Part shown: in pieces, positions 25,000 through 33,455 of the stretch
Position numbering within the stretch: position 1 is the stretch's first letter
How the letters are laid out: each line of letters begins with the position of its first letter
Assembly (NCBI GenBank): GCA_963601915.1
Contig: CAVCGL010000005.1
Span: forward strand, 80,197-144,196
Direction of reading: 5' to 3'
From: Butyricicoccus_A sp963601915
GTDB lineage: Bacteria; Bacillota; Clostridia; Oscillospirales; Butyricicoccaceae
Length of the DNA stretch: 64,000 nt
The notes under the pieces: model-generated
The model's database searches: none
What the model saw: only the letters and a program-made list of their open reading frames with translations
What the model was told of the DNA's origin: nothing
Position numbers and translations under genes: made by a program

Positions 25000-27153
25000 T
25001 TAGTTTTGCTTGATGCCGCGCATCGAAAGACTGATGCGCTTTCTGTCCGTGTCCACAGAAAGCACAACGGTTTTTACGACATCGCCGACGCTGACAATGT
25101 CAGACGGATGCTTGACAAACTGGTCGGACAGCTGGGAAATATGCACCAGACCATCTTCGTGCACGCCGATGTCCACAAATGCGCCGAAATCGCACACGTT
25201 GCGGACGGTTCCGACAACTTCCATACCCGGTTTGAGCTGACCGAGCGTCATGACGTCTGCGGAACGTAGCAGCGGTGCAGGCAGTTCATCACGCGGATCG
25301 CGTCCCGGCTTTTGTAGCTCTGCCGCAATGTCGTTCAAGGTCGGCACACCGACACCGCAGCGTTCCGCCAACTCGGATTTTCCCGCTTTTTTGATGCGGT
25401 CGTTCAAATCAGATAATTGGTGATTGGCGACATCCTGCTCCGTGTAACCGCACAGAGACAACAGAGTCTTGGCTGCCGGATACGATTCCGGATGTACCGC
25501 AGTGCGGTCGAGGACTTCCTTGCTTTCTGCCACACGCAGGAAACCGGCACACTGTTCAAATGCTTTTGGGCCGAGTTTTGCAACCTTGAGCAGCTGTTTG
25601 CGTGACGTAAAGGCACCATTTTCCTGCCGATATGCCTCGATATTCTTGGCAATTGCCGGAGAAATACCTGCAATATGCTCCAGCAGGGAAGGAGAGGCGG
25701 TGTTCAAATCGACACCGACTGCGTTCACACAGTCCTCGACAACGCCGTCCAAGGCCTGCGACAGTCGTGCCTGCGGCATGTCGTGCTGATACTGGCCGAT
25801 ACCGATTGCCTTTGGATCAATTTTGACCAGCTCTGCGAGCGGATCCTCCAACCGGCGGGCGATAGAGACAGCAGAACGCAGATTGACGTCAAAGTCCGGA
25901 AATTCCTGTGCAGCAAGTTTAGAGGCAGAATAGACCGAAGCACCCGCCTCACTGACGACCATATATTGAATTGGCAGACCACTTTCACGGATGAATTCTG
26001 TCAAGAATTGTTCGGATTCACGGCTTGCGGTGCCATTGCCCAGTGCGATACAGGTGACATTGTTTTTTTCACACAACTGCTGCATGGTTTTCTTTGCTTC
26101 CGGAATCGACTTTTTGGACATGGTCGGATAAATAACAGCGGTGTCCAGCACAGCGCCGGTCTCATCGACAACCGCTAGCTTGCAGCCCATGCGATAACCT
26201 GGGTCAAAACCAAGAACAACATGATGTTTGATTGGCGGCTGCATGAGCAGCGGACGCAAATTGAGCGCGAATGTAGCGATAGACTGCTCGTTTGCCGTAT
26301 CCGTCAATTCCTTGCGGATTTCACGGCTGAGGGAAGGAAACAACAGACGTTTCCATGCGTCCTGTGCCATTTCTGTCAGCTGTGTTTCATAGGGGTGCGG
26401 TTTGCGAAATACCGAACGACAGATGAGCTGAAGAGCGGCTTCTTCATCACAGACAATATCAATTTTCAGCAGCTTTTCGCGCTCGCCGCGGTTGAGTGCG
26501 AGAACCTGATGGCTCTGTACACGGCGGATTGGGCTGGAGAAATCTGCATATTTTTCATATACCGTTTTTTCTACGTCTTTGCCGGTGGAAGTCAACGTAC
26601 CGGTATTGCGAATCAACGCACGCAGATGACCGCGCAGAGAGGCATTGACAGAACAATCCTCTGCGAGAATATCCATGGCACCGGATAAGGCATCCTGCCA
26701 TGTGTTTACCTCTTGCTCGGCTGACACAAATTCCTGTGCCAATGCTTCGACGGACTGTTTGGTGCCGACAATCAGACGAGTTGCCAGCGGTTCCAGTCCC
26801 TTGGCGCGTGCGGCAGAGGCGCGCGTTTTGCGCTTGGGGCGGAACGGCAGGTACAAATCCTCCACTGCCGTCAGGGTATCGGCACGTTCGATGGATGCTT
26901 TGAGCGTATCGGTCAGCTTGCCCTGCTCGGAGATGGCGTGAATGACATCCTCTTTGCGCTTTTCCAAGCCGCGCAGATAGGTCACGCGGTCGGACAACTG
27001 ACGGATAACCTGATCGTCCATCGAACCATGCATTTCCTTGCGATATCGCGCGATAAACGGAATGGTATTGCCCTCGTCGAGCAGAGAAATAACATTTTGT
27101 ACGTGTTCTGGGCGCAGATGGAACTCCTGCGCCAATGTTTCTATCATATTCAT
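25000..27153 (-). CDS. tex: Tex-family S1 RNA-binding transcription accessory protein
   Basis: A 717-residue Tex protein. Domains in order: N-terminal helical domain (FIARYRKEMHGSMDDQVIRQ), a YqgF/RuvC-like domain (LGFDPGYRMGCKLAVVD, about residue 330), a helix-hairpin-helix region (ISPAIAKNIEAYRQENGAF), and a C-terminal S1 domain (GTVRNVCDFGAFVDIGVHED). Tex binds nucleic acid and influences transcription and stress or toxin expression in several bacteria. ATG with AAAGG seven bases upstream. Identity is secure; the cellular role is only loosely known for the family. Confidence 0.96.
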   Translation of the reverse strand: MNMIETLAQEFHLRPEHVQNVISLLDEGNTIPFIARYRKEMHGSMDDQVIRQLSDRVTYLRGLEKRKEDVIHAISEQGKLTDTLKASIERADTLTAVEDLYLPFRPKRKTRASAARAKGLEPLATRLIVGTKQSVEALAQEFVSAEQEVNTWQDALSGAMDILAEDCSVNASLRGHLRALIRNTGTLTSTGKDVEKTVYEKYADFSSPIRRVQSHQVLALNRGEREKLLKIDIVCDEEAALQLICRSVFRKPHPYETQLTEMAQDAWKRLLFPSLSREIRKELTDTANEQSIATFALNLRPLLMQPPIKHHVVLGFDPGYRMGCKLAVVDETGAVLDTAVIYPTMSKKSIPEAKKTMQQLCEKNNVTCIALGNGTASRESEQFLTEFIRESGLPIQYMVVSEAGASVYSASKLAAQEFPDFDVNLRSAVSIARRLEDPLAELVKIDPKAIGIGQYQHDMPQARLSQALDGVVEDCVNAVGVDLNTASPSLLEHIAGISPAIAKNIEAYRQENGAFTSRKQLLKVAKLGPKAFEQCAGFLRVAESKEVLDRTAVHPESYPAAKTLLSLCGYTEQDVANHQLSDLNDRIKKAGKSELAERCGVGVPTLNDIAAELQKPGRDPRDELPAPLLRSADVMTLGQLKPGMEVVGTVRNVCDFGAFVDIGVHEDGLVHISQLSDQFVKHPSDIVSVGDVVKTVVLSVDTDRKRISLSMRGIKQN

Positions 27154-27188
27154 AAAGAATCCTTTCGGGAGATTGTTTGATGATAAAT

Positions 27189-27218
27189 AAGACAGAGCCC
27201 ATAAAAGAGCTCTGTCTT
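27189..27218 (-). terminator. Probable terminator of the toxin-antitoxin operon
   Basis: GACAGAGC/GCTCTGTC hairpin just after the toxin stop on the minus strand, with a weak T-rich tail (TTATTTAT). Confidence 0.5.
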
Positions 27219-27222
27219 GTGG

Positions 27223-27501
27223 TTACATTTTGAAAACATCCGAATGAGAGCCTGTATCTACTAATGTTAATGTTAGAATATTGTCTTCCAGAAGATAGAC
27301 CAGAAGCCAATCTGGTTTAATATGACATTCTCGAAAGCCTTGAAAATTGCCGCCTAATGCATGGTCGCGGTATTTTGCGTCCAATGTTTTTCCTTTCCGT
27401 AGGATGTCGACGACTTGGTCAAGAAGAGAAAGATCAACACCACGCTTTTTCATTCTTTTATAACTTCTCTTATATGCTGTAGTGAATTTAACCTGATACA
27501 T
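27223..27501 (-). CDS. Type II toxin, YafQ/RelE-family mRNA interferase
   Basis: A 92-residue toxin of the RelE superfamily, YafQ-like subgroup, expected to cut mRNA on the ribosome. Marks: KFTTAYKRSYKRMKKRG at the start, DHALGGNFQGFRECHIKPDW in the middle, and LTLVDTGSHSDVF at the end with the catalytic-type His. It follows the antitoxin gene by three bases in the usual antitoxin-first order. The pair looks intact. Confidence 0.92.
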   Translation of the reverse strand: MYQVKFTTAYKRSYKRMKKRGVDLSLLDQVVDILRKGKTLDAKYRDHALGGNFQGFRECHIKPDWLLVYLLEDNILTLTLVDTGSHSDVFKM

Positions 27502-27504
27502 AAA

Positions 27505-27777
27505 CTATTCTTCCAGAGCCTTTGTCAGTTCATCCATGCTGGTATAGCCCTGCACATTTGGATCACGAGAAATGCGTCTAGCTTCATCCATCGCAGCTAA
27601 AGTGCTGGCGTTATAATGGGGCATTTCGATGCTGAACGGAATGCCGCCGCGCAGGACGCACTGATGAAGAAACAAATTGACAGCACTTGACATATCCAAT
27701 CCGAGATTGTTAAACAGTTCATTTGCCTGCTTTTTTACATCCGCATCAATGCGAATCTGAGTAGGAGTTGTAGCCAT
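27505..27777 (-). CDS. Type II antitoxin, RelB/DinJ family
   Basis: A 90-residue antitoxin with an N-terminal ribbon-helix-helix (TQIRIDADVKKQANELFNNL, GLDMSSAVNLFLHQCV) and an acidic, flexible C-terminus that wraps the toxin. The ATG giving MATTPTQ is chosen because AAAGGTGG lies upstream; an in-frame GTG 18 bases earlier precedes the site. It should repress its own promoter, which lies just upstream. Confidence 0.92.
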   Translation of the reverse strand: MATTPTQIRIDADVKKQANELFNNLGLDMSSAVNLFLHQCVLRGGIPFSIEMPHYNASTLAAMDEARRISRDPNVQGYTSMDELTKALEE

Positions 27778-27799
27778 ACTGTCACCACCTTTCACTTAT

Positions 27800-27828
27800 A
27801 TAATAGCAGTTACGGTATACATTGTCAA
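27800..27828 (-). promoter_or_regulatory. Promoter of the toxin-antitoxin operon
   Basis: Minus strand: perfect TTGACA (27823-27828), a 17-base spacer and TATTAT (27800-27805). Confidence 0.75.
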
Positions 27829-27845
27829 TCAAAAGTGGAATAAAA

Positions 27846-27908
27846 TTACGTTTCCGTCAGGGCTTGATACCGGCGCATCAGCTCCGGCGGCATAGTCAGC
27901 TCGCCATA
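27846..27908 (-). pseudogene. Short C-terminal gene remnant
   Basis: A minus-strand frame reads YGELTMPPELMRRYQALTET then stop, with a stop codon immediately upstream and no ribosome site. It looks like the tail of a lost gene next to the toxin-antitoxin pair. Parent gene not identified. Confidence 0.3.
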
Positions 27909-28017
27909 CTATTTTTCCTCTTGGCAAGAGACGGCATAAAAATTCTTTCCTGCGTTCTTTCTCTGATGCAGGAAATATGCTATACTAAACATATCAAAAC
28001 CAGAAGGATGTGAGCAC

Positions 28018-28851
28018 ATGAATCCTGCTTATGAAAAACTGACAAAATGTTATGAGAGCCTGCGTGCGCTGACGGATTTTCAGCCGAAATTTGCCTTGGT
28101 GTTGGGCACGGGCTTGGGCGCATTTGCCGACCGCATTCGCGTGGTACAGACCGTTAGCTATCACGCGATTGAAGGGTTCCCGACCTCGACGGTAGAGGGA
28201 CACAAGGGACAGTACGTTTTTGGCTATGTGGATGCCGTTCCGGTAGTGATTATGCAGGGGCGTGTGCATTATTATGAGGGCTATGAGATTTCCGATGTCG
28301 TGCTGCCGATTCGTTTGATGAAACTGATGGGGGCAGAGATTCTCATGGTGACCAATGCGTCCGGCGGTGTCAATGCCTCGTTCCATGCGGGAGATTTAAT
28401 GCTGATTTGCGACCAGATTTCTTCGTTTATTCCGTCCCCGCTGCGCGGCGCGAATATAGAGGAACTAGGCGTTCGTTTTCCGGATATGACGGAAGCCTAT
28501 GACAAAACGCTGTGCGAAATCATTCGCAGCACGGCAAAGAGAGAAGATATTCCGCTGCAAGAGGGCGTTTATGTTCAGCTGCCGGGACCGCAGTTTGAGT
28601 CTCCGGCGGAAATTCGGATGGTTCGCGCGCTGGGCGGCGATGCTGTTGGCATGAGTACAGCGTGTGAAGTGATTGCGGCGCGGCATATGGGAATGCGCGT
28701 ATGTGGCATTTCCTGCGTGTCCAATATGGCAGCCGGTATGACCGGCGGACCGCTGCTGCATGAAGAAGTGCAGCAAAACGCAGATCTTGTGGCACCTCGA
28801 TTTGAAAAATTGGTGTATCAGTCCATTGTGGCCATTGCAAAGAGCATATAA
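28018..28851 (+). CDS. punA: Purine nucleoside phosphorylase (inosine/guanosine type)
   Basis: A 277-residue trimeric-type purine nucleoside phosphorylase. It splits inosine, guanosine or deoxy forms with phosphate into base and (deoxy)ribose 1-phosphate for salvage. Motifs: LVLGTGLGAFADRI (phosphate loop), GRVHYYEGYE, VTNASGGVN, and the purine-site Glu in GPQFESPAEIRM followed by GMSTACEVIAARHMG. An extended -10 (TGCTATACT, near 27980) lies upstream and AGAAGGATG ahead of the ATG. Single gene with a terminator hairpin after it. Confidence 0.95.
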   Translation: MNPAYEKLTKCYESLRALTDFQPKFALVLGTGLGAFADRIRVVQTVSYHAIEGFPTSTVEGHKGQYVFGYVDAVPVVIMQGRVHYYEGYEISDVVLPIRLMKLMGAEILMVTNASGGVNASFHAGDLMLICDQISSFIPSPLRGANIEELGVRFPDMTEAYDKTLCEIIRSTAKREDIPLQEGVYVQLPGPQFESPAEIRMVRALGGDAVGMSTACEVIAARHMGMRVCGISCVSNMAAGMTGGPLLHEEVQQNADLVAPRFEKLVYQSIVAIAKSI

Positions 28852-28893
28852 AAAAGAGAGGCGCATCTGTCAGGGAGGACAGATGCGCCTTTG
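28851..28893. terminator. Bidirectional terminator hairpin
   Basis: AGGCGCATCTGTC/GACAGATGCGCCT between punA (plus) and the converging small gene. The minus-strand side has the better T-run (CTCTCTTTTTT). A second hairpin TTGCGCAGG/CCTGCGCAA follows at 28891-28919. Confidence 0.7.
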
Positions 28894-28956
28894 CGCAGGA
28901 GGGGGTGAACCTGCGCAAGAAAGGAGGGCATAGAACAAAAATGTTCTGAAACAGAC

Positions 28957-29304
28957 TTAATTTTGCGGATTTGCACGCTTGAGTTTGGAGAGCGCGATAG
29001 CGGCAGTGCGTAATTCCGCTCCAACAGTTTCTGCCTGCGCGGGCGGAATATTTTCCGTCAATTGTGCGCGGTATTTTCTCGTGAGAGAGTCCAAGGCAAA
29101 GACCATATGGATGATCTCGTCTCGATAAAAGCTATCATAGGTATGGGATGCAATTTTTTGCTTGGCAGAAGCAAGCGTTGTTTGCTTGGCGAGATCTTGT
29201 TTCGATGAAGTCCGGCGCTCTCTCAAATCATTTTCTATATCAGAAAGGCATTTGAGGAGCAGATCAGATTCAGCCGGAGAAAGCGGAGTCTTAAGCTGTA
29301 ACAT
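28957..29304 (-). CDS. Uncharacterised small helical protein
   Basis: A 115-residue protein, not recognised. Start at the ATG giving MLQLKTPLSP (GAGGTG upstream). It is predicted mostly helical, without signal or membrane helix, with regular heptad-like Leu/Ala spacing in LSPAESDLLLKCLSDIENDL and an Ala-rich C-terminal helix. It has its own strong promoter and an unusually long 5' untranslated leader (about 145 bases). Confidence 0.6.
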   Translation of the reverse strand: MLQLKTPLSPAESDLLLKCLSDIENDLRERRTSSKQDLAKQTTLASAKQKIASHTYDSFYRDEIIHMVFALDSLTRKYRAQLTENIPPAQAETVGAELRTAAIALSKLKRANPQN

Positions 29305-29455
29305 GGAAAGCACCTCATTTCAGATAAATAATATATAAATAAAAATCTAAATAGTAAAAATCTGCTCGTTAAAAGACGCACAACACAACTTCCATCATAT
29401 GCGCGGCAGAAATAACGGATGTATAAGATACTTTAAAAGTTTTTTTCTTGTCTTG

Positions 29456-29484
29456 ATTATAGCATAAATTAAACAGAGGTTCAA
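29456..29484 (-). promoter_or_regulatory. Strong extended -10 promoter of the small helical protein gene
   Basis: Minus strand: TTGAAC (29479-29484), a 17-base spacer, and TGC-TATAAT (29456-29461). The 150 bases down to the ATG are AT-rich. I found no known regulatory RNA in them. Confidence 0.7.
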
Positions 29485-29587
29485 TAACGTAACAATTGAC
29501 CAACCCTACAAAGTTACTTTTGCACATTTGTGCAGAATGACAAAAATTGTGTCAAATTTTCGGATAGAGGAAGAAAAGAGGAACGGT

Positions 29588-30172
29588 ATGAAGGAAATAC
29601 GGACGGTTTTTCTCGGAGACAGTATCACAGAAGGATACGGCGTTTCCCGCGGTGAGGGCTGGGTAGAACGCCTGCACGGCGGAGAGAACATCAATCACGG
29701 CATCAGCGGCGACACGACAACGGGAATGCTGCGTCGGTTTTCTGCTCATGTCCTGCAGGAACAGCCGGATCGCGTGGTGATTATGGGCGGTGTCAATGAT
29801 TTGAGTGAAGGAGGAAGCCTTCAAACAGTAATACACAATTTGGATACAATGTATACCCGCGCGGAGATGCATGGCATAGAGGTGGTTCCGGCAGTGTGCG
29901 TCATGCCGGATTATTCTATGCTGCTGGAAAATGACTGGGCACCGTATTATCCGGGCGTTCAAATGCTGCCGCAGAATTTAGAGCAGCTTGCGGATTGGAT
30001 TCGCCGCTGTGCACAGGAAAATGGCTGGCTCTGCTTAGATTTTGCCCGTGAATTTCCAAAATATACAGTGGATGGGTATCCTCGCTATTTTTCAGACGGC
30101 ATCCATCCCAATGAGCGCGGACATGCAATTCTTGCGCGAATTGCACAGCGACAGCTGTTTCCGCACAGCTAA
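29588..30172 (+). CDS. SGNH/GDSL-family hydrolase
   Basis: A 194-residue SGNH esterase-type protein. The nucleophile Ser is in FLGDSITEGYGV (block I), Gly in GISGDTTTGML (block II), Asn in MGGVNDLSEG (block III), and the Asp/His pair in FSDGIHPNERGH (block V). No signal peptide, so probably a cytosolic esterase or lipase of unknown substrate. Start at 29588 with AGAGGAAC upstream. Confidence 0.9.
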   Translation: MKEIRTVFLGDSITEGYGVSRGEGWVERLHGGENINHGISGDTTTGMLRRFSAHVLQEQPDRVVIMGGVNDLSEGGSLQTVIHNLDTMYTRAEMHGIEVVPAVCVMPDYSMLLENDWAPYYPGVQMLPQNLEQLADWIRRCAQENGWLCLDFAREFPKYTVDGYPRYFSDGIHPNERGHAILARIAQRQLFPHS

Positions 30173-30282
30173 CACAGATTTTACGAAACGAATACAAAAC
30201 TTTACATTGTTCGGGGAGAAAAATTTACGCAGGCTTGGTATGATACAGACAAAGAAAAAGAGAGACAAAGGAGGAAACAAGT

Positions 30283-30498
30283 ATGCGTAACCCGATGGAA
30301 ACCTATGTTTCATATGATGAAGACGGCAGCATGAAGTTGTCTATTCCGACTACTTTGTTCGGCGGCTATGACAGAGCACAGACCTGTGAGATGATAGAAA
30401 AAGTATCTGATTATTATAAGCAGCGCATTATGAAGCTGATGGATGATTTAGCAGAGCAACAGGAAGAAAATGATCGCTTACGTGCCAAGGCAGGATAA
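30283..30498 (+). CDS. Small DivIVA-like coiled-coil protein
   Basis: A 71-residue protein with AAAGGAGG nine bases before the ATG. Residues 22-71 (FGGYDRAQTCEMIEKVSDYY, then a charged heptad helix with many Glu/Gln/Leu) resemble the N-terminal DivIVA/GpsB-type segment where a short GGYD-like turn precedes a coiled coil. Function unknown. Followed by two short hairpins, the second with a T-run. Confidence 0.65.
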   Translation: MRNPMETYVSYDEDGSMKLSIPTTLFGGYDRAQTCEMIEKVSDYYKQRIMKLMDDLAEQQEENDRLRAKAG

Positions 30499-30542
30499 TC
30501 CATTGTATTATCCGCCTACACAAAATCAATACAATACACAAA

Positions 30543-30574
30543 GAAAAGTTCCAGAAATGGGACTTTTCTTTTTT
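30543..30574 (+). terminator. Terminator after the small coiled-coil gene
   Basis: GAAAAGTTCC/GGGACTTTTC hairpin followed by TTTTTT, 45 bases past the stop. A smaller hairpin GGATAAT/ATTATCC (30493-30513) overlaps the stop codon. Confidence 0.7.
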
Positions 30575-30611
30575 ATTTGGGCATACTGGGTATCAGAGAG
30601 GGGGAGATACC

Positions 30612-31709
30612 ATGGAGAAAAAACAGCGCAGTGCGTGGTGGCTGACCGCAATTCTTGTCGGTTTGCTTTTTCTGCTGTGCAGTGGTATGATTTTGCGAGG
30701 GATTTCCGGTATTGCACAGCTGTTTCGCACGTTTTTGCTGGGGATTGTCATCACCTTTGTGCTCAATCAGCCCAGTGAACTGATTCAGACCTTCCTGATT
30801 CAAAAGGCCAAATGGCGGGAGAAGCCCGCCAAAGCTGTCGGCATTTTGGGCGCGTATCTGTTCGTTATCGCGCTGCTTGCGGCGGTAATCGGCATTGTCA
30901 TTCCGCAGCTGATTGACAGTGTGCGCACGTTTGCGATGCATATGGATGAATATCTGACCAATTTACAGCAAGAGCTGGATCGCATCACGATACCGCTTCG
31001 CTTACAGCGGATTGATTTGAGCAATCTCATGGAACTGGCACATGCAGGGCTGGGGAAATTTGATGCCGCGGTGGTGCCGCGTATTTTATCCGTCACCGGA
31101 ACCATGCTGCGGGCGCTGGGAACGTTTGCCATCGGCATTGCTTTTTCCGCGTATTTGCTGGCGGGAAAACATCGTATTTTATCGCAGGTGAGACGAATCC
31201 TGCGGGCCTATCTGCCGGAGCAGACTTATGAGCAGGTACACAATGTTTTGCATGTCATTGTCGATTGTTTTCGCAATTATTTGATCGGTCAGACGACAGA
31301 AGCGGCGATTCTAGGAGGCTTGTGCTTTGTTGGTATGCTGCTTCTCCGACTGGAATATGCCGGCGTTGTCAGTGTCGTGGTGGGCATCACTGCAATGATT
31401 CCCATTTTAGGCGCATATATTGGCGGCATGGTTGCCGTAATTTTGCTGTTTATGATTTCGCCGTGGAAGGCGATATTGTTTTTGGTGTTCTTTGTCATTT
31501 TGCAGCAGATTGAAAATAATGTCATTTATCCGCGGGTCGTTGGTGGTCGCTTGGGTCTGCCGGGCATTTGGGTGCTGCTGGCCATTACGGTCGGCGGACA
31601 AATTGGCGGCGTGGTCGGCATGCTGTTCGGTGTGCCGATTACCACGGTACTGTACACCCTGCTTCGCAACAGCGTGCGCAGCAGAGAAGAGAAAAAAAGT
31701 TCCCGCTGA
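30612..31709 (+). CDS. AI-2E family (TqsA/YdiK-like) membrane transporter
   Basis: A 365-residue protein of the AI-2 exporter superfamily with seven or eight helices. Typical parts: a hydrophobic N-terminal pair, a large extracytoplasmic helical loop (residues about 100-180), and the conserved C-terminal run GITAMIPILGAYIGGMVAVI and LQQIENNVIYPRVVGGRLGL. Members move autoinducer-2 or act as Na+/H+ antiporters, so the substrate here is open. GGGGGAG upstream of ATG. Its terminator hairpin overlaps the stop codon. Confidence 0.92.
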   Translation: MEKKQRSAWWLTAILVGLLFLLCSGMILRGISGIAQLFRTFLLGIVITFVLNQPSELIQTFLIQKAKWREKPAKAVGILGAYLFVIALLAAVIGIVIPQLIDSVRTFAMHMDEYLTNLQQELDRITIPLRLQRIDLSNLMELAHAGLGKFDAAVVPRILSVTGTMLRALGTFAIGIAFSAYLLAGKHRILSQVRRILRAYLPEQTYEQVHNVLHVIVDCFRNYLIGQTTEAAILGGLCFVGMLLLRLEYAGVVSVVVGITAMIPILGAYIGGMVAVILLFMISPWKAILFLVFFVILQQIENNVIYPRVVGGRLGLPGIWVLLAITVGGQIGGVVGMLFGVPITTVLYTLLRNSVRSREEKKSSR

Positions 31710-31722
31710 GGGAACTTTTTTC
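31692..31722 (+). terminator. Terminator overlapping the AI-2E gene stop
   Basis: AAAAAAGTTCCC/GGGAACTTTTTT hairpin whose loop contains the TGA stop codon. Confidence 0.85.
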
Positions 31723-31782
31723 TTGATGTCAAATTTCCGAACCGCCTGCTTAACATTTATTCAGTATAAAACGCTTCACAAC

Positions 31783-31808
31783 AAAAGGCTCCCGAAAGGG
31801 AGCCTTTT
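31783..31808 (-). terminator. Terminator of the sigma/DUF4179 operon
   Basis: AAAAGGCTCCC-GAAA-GGGAGCCTTTT, with the minus-strand T-run after the DUF4179 gene stop. Confidence 0.85.
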
Positions 31809-31824
31809 GGCATATAACAGCGTA

Positions 31825-32847
31825 TCATTCGTCACGGGAAAGGGTATAGGTGGTTTTGCCAACGGTAACATGTTCCATGTCATCCAGCGGAAGGATAGTG
31901 TCAGAACGGAAAACACTGATGAAGCGGGTAGTTTTCTTCTGATATGCTGTGGTGCCGCCAACATATTGCATAGAAACCGTTGTTCCATCGGTTTTGGTTA
32001 TGGTCATGTCAAATGCATAGCTATCATTGCTCACTTCCGGTACTGTCCATACAAAATAAGCACCGAGTGGAGAGAGATATGCTTTGTTGAGCGTTGCTTT
32101 GTGTCTGTTTAACAGGTCAAAGGTTTTATCTCCTTTGAGTTTGCAGGAAAGATCAGAGTAATCGGTCTTGGTAGTTAGCTCCCAATTGCCCTTGGCAAGA
32201 AGATGCGTCTGTGTTTCACCGGTTTCATCTGGCCAGCGAAGAAGCATATCATGAACATACAGCGTAAACTCTTTTTTGATTACAGGCTGTTCAGAAGATA
32301 AACGGAGCAAAAATTTGATCTGCCGCTTTTCTTTGGATACCTGCACAATCGTTGCATGCCAAAACTTTGGGGTCTCGTCTTGGAACAGCAGTTCCGTATT
32401 GCTGGTGTCCCAGGCGTCGGCGGGAAGATTGTCCGGCAACGCAATAGATGTCTCTTTATCCCAAGACAGCGTATACAAAATACACGCATTGTATCTGTCT
32501 CCGATAATGCCGTTTGCCGTGAGTGTCACGCCGTTTTGTGTGACCGATTCATCCAATGCAGTGCCCATGATGCCCATAATTTCCGTTTGTTTTTTGTTGG
32601 AGCCGAAGTAAGGAGAAAACAGCTCGGAAACAGGTCGAAGAGCACCGACTGCCCCTGCCGTGATGATGAGCAGCAGGACAGCGGCGGCAATAGAAACTGC
32701 CATACGATATTTCGGATGCCGCTTTCGTGTGTGCTTGCCTTCCAGCTCTGCTCTGTGCAGAGAAGCAGAGGCGAGCTGTCGCTTTTGACTGGCAGAGTAC
32801 TGGAGCTGGTGTAATTCCTGCTTATATTCATTGAATTCGTTGCGCAT
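31825..32847 (-). CDS. DUF4179-type membrane-anchored protein (putative anti-sigma partner)
   Basis: A 340-residue protein: about 45 cytosolic basic residues, one membrane helix (VSIAAAVLLLIITAGAVGAL, around residue 52), then a large extracytoplasmic domain of the DUF4179 kind (ESVTQNGVTLTANGIIGDRY). Its start overlaps the end of the ECF sigma gene by 20 bases. Such pairs act as sigma/anti-sigma systems, where the cytosolic N-terminus holds the sigma factor. No zinc anti-sigma HxxxCxxC motif is seen, so the inhibitory mechanism is inferred from position only. Confidence 0.82.
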   Translation of the reverse strand: MRNEFNEYKQELHQLQYSASQKRQLASASLHRAELEGKHTRKRHPKYRMAVSIAAAVLLLIITAGAVGALRPVSELFSPYFGSNKKQTEIMGIMGTALDESVTQNGVTLTANGIIGDRYNACILYTLSWDKETSIALPDNLPADAWDTSNTELLFQDETPKFWHATIVQVSKEKRQIKFLLRLSSEQPVIKKEFTLYVHDMLLRWPDETGETQTHLLAKGNWELTTKTDYSDLSCKLKGDKTFDLLNRHKATLNKAYLSPLGAYFVWTVPEVSNDSYAFDMTITKTDGTTVSMQYVGGTTAYQKKTTRFISVFRSDTILPLDDMEHVTVGKTTYTLSRDE

Positions 32848-33319
32848 AGTCGTCCCCTCCTAACTGCTTTTTTAACAGCGTTCGTCCGCGAGATAATCGA
32901 GTGTGCACGGCGGCTGTAGAAATACCGAGCAACTGTCCGACTTCCTGCGCAGAATATTCTTCGTAGTAATATAGGTAAATGACGGTTCGATAGCGAACCG
33001 GTAACTTTTGAACGAAATACAATAGGGAATGTTCATTCGGCTCCGGTGCGGGAATATCTGCGACAACATCAAGACCGCAGGTCTTTTTTCGCCACGGGCT
33101 TTTTAATATGTCTTTGCAGGCGTTGATTGTCATACGAATAATATAGGCTTTTTCATGTGCGGGACTGTCAAATGATATGGGATGCGTCAGCAAACGGACA
33201 AAAACAGTCTGACAGATGTCTTGTGCATCATGTGTGTTTTTCAAGTAGGTATAACTGAGGCGAAGAATGAGGTCTGCGTATGTGTCCGCTAGATATTGCG
33301 CTTGATTGTAATCCATCAT
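32828..33319 (-). CDS. ECF-type RNA polymerase sigma factor
   Basis: A 163-residue sigma-70-family ECF factor. Region 2 is seen in DLILRLSYTYLKNTHDAQDI and CQTVFVRLL, region 4 in LPVRYRTVIYLYYYEEYSAQ, followed by EVGQLLGISTAAVHTRLSRG. Start at the ATG giving MMDYNQAQ (AAAGGAG eight bases upstream). Forms an operon with the DUF4179 protein, whose gene it overlaps. The regulon and signal are unknown. Confidence 0.93.
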   Translation of the reverse strand: MMDYNQAQYLADTYADLILRLSYTYLKNTHDAQDICQTVFVRLLTHPISFDSPAHEKAYIIRMTINACKDILKSPWRKKTCGLDVVADIPAPEPNEHSLLYFVQKLPVRYRTVIYLYYYEEYSAQEVGQLLGISTAAVHTRLSRGRTLLKKQLGGDDYAQRIQ

Positions 33320-33408
33320 ATGATACACTCCTTTCCATGCGGGTATTGAGCGCTCTTATCTAGTATACGACACAGAGGGAGAAATCCTGTCAAAAGAGTT
33401 GGGATTTT

Positions 33409-33441
33409 GCAAAAAAAATTTCCCCGCCGAAGCAGGGAAAT
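33409..33441 (-). terminator. Terminator after the flavin reductase-rubredoxin gene
   Basis: Minus strand TTTCCCTGC-TTCG-GCGGGGAAA, a stable UUCG tetraloop hairpin, then eight Ts. Confidence 0.92.
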
Positions 33442-33455
33442 AGAAGTTGTTGTAT

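Noticed and set aside
28898..28952. Tiny ORF after punA with a strong AGGAGGGG site (GTG, 14 codons)
   Set aside because: It lies on the arms of two terminator-like hairpins and is too short to judge; the purine run is explained by the stem.
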